Source: Pseudomonadota bacterium
GTDB taxonomy: Bacteria > Pseudomonadota > Alphaproteobacteria > Reyranellales > Reyranellaceae
Reading direction: 5' to 3'
DNA length: 5,804 nucleotides
Assembly (NCBI GenBank): GCA_023436825.1
Contig: JAEZHS010000172.1
Span: forward strand, 1 to 5,804
Shown: positions 5,557-5,804 of the stretch, piece after piece
How the letters are laid out: each line of letters opens with the position of its first letter
How positions within the stretch are numbered: position 1 is the first letter of the stretch
Made by a program: the position numbers and the translations under genes
The notes under the pieces: model-generated
Database searches by the model: none
What the model was told of the DNA's origin: nothing
Seen by the model: the letters and a program-made list of their open reading frames with translations, nothing else

Positions 5557-5804
5557 TCACTCGAACTTTTCGACGTCGATCCGCGATCCTCTGACCAGAA
5601 GTGTGGGCGCATCGCTGGAGCAGGCTGTTCTCGCGACCGTGAATCGCAAGCCGTGGCTCAAGTCGGTTGCGCGAAGCACAACGGTCGACGCTTCATAGAA
5701 AATCACTACCGTGGGCTCGCCACCCATCGACCGCGCCTTGTTCAATCCTGCCAAAAGCACTGGACCCAGCACGGTCTGCAATTCCTCGTCGGATGCCCCC
5801 GGCT
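5557..5804 (-). CDS. Unrecognised protein, C-terminal fragment (start beyond right edge)
   Basis: The minus-strand frame is open from the window edge (first full codon 5802-5800) to the TGA at 5559-5557, giving 82 residues with no internal stop. The fragment begins PGASDEELQTVLGPVLLAGL and ends RGSRIDVEKFE. It mixes short hydrophobic strand-like stretches (TVVIFYEASTVVL, TLLVRG) with charged turns, as in a soluble alpha/beta domain, but I recognise no family. Whether the real start lies outside the window or at an internal codon (TTG at 5781, or the ATG in ARSMGGE) cannot be decided here. Third positions are less GC-rich than in the operon genes, which could mean a poorly conserved, recently acquired or non-coding stretch. 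In favour of a gene: the frame is continuous, it ends 28 bp from the hydratase stop, and a hairpin lies in the gap. The plus-strand frames here look worse. Confidence 0.45.
   Translation of the reverse strand, partial: PGASDEELQTVLGPVLLAGLNKARSMGGEPTVVIFYEASTVVLRATDLSHGLRFTVARTACSSDAPTLLVRGSRIDVEKFE

Overview
The window is uniformly GC-rich with strongly GC-biased third codon positions. Its gene content (TRAP transporter, IclR regulator, two-domain 3-hydroxyacyl-CoA dehydrogenase) fits an environmental alphaproteobacterium with a large catabolic genome. That placement is inferred from style and gene families, not from a marker gene.

Layout. (1) Positions 1-293 (+) hold the 3' end of a 3-hydroxyacyl-CoA dehydrogenase. 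(2) Positions 301-843 (-) hold a small multi-pass membrane protein of unknown function, tail-to-tail with the first gene across only 7 bp. (3) Positions 844-1025 are a divergent control region with a conspicuous AT-rich island (989-1024) directly against the next start codon. (4) Positions 1026-5528 (+) are a tight five-gene unit: an IclR-family regulator, then the three parts of a DctPQM-type TRAP transporter (periplasmic binding protein, small 4-TM subunit, large permease), then a 2-keto-4-pentenoate hydratase/fumarylacetoacetate hydrolase-family enzyme. Spacings are 41 bp, 15 bp (or 33 bp), a 1-nt overlap (or 4-nt) and a 4-nt overlap, which is typical of one translationally coupled transcript. 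(5) A perfect 7-bp stem with a 5-nt loop begins on the last two bases of the hydratase stop codon (5527-5545). (6) Positions 5557-5804 (-) probably hold the 3' end of an unrecognised gene converging on the operon.

How the genes may work together: the binding protein captures an organic acid in the periplasm and the two membrane subunits import it with the ion gradient. The hydratase-family enzyme, made from the same message, could act on that acid or on a 2-oxo/2-hydroxy-dienoate derived from it. The IclR regulator probably senses the substrate or an intermediate and controls the unit, including itself. The substrate cannot be read from the sequence.

No mobile element, CRISPR array, tRNA or rRNA was seen. 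The genes belong to known families. The less ordinary points are the unusual regulatory island at the regulator's start (possible leaderless message and repeated CAATT boxes), the duplicated stop/ribosome-binding segment between dctP and dctQ, and the pairing of this transporter with this hydratase under an IclR regulator.
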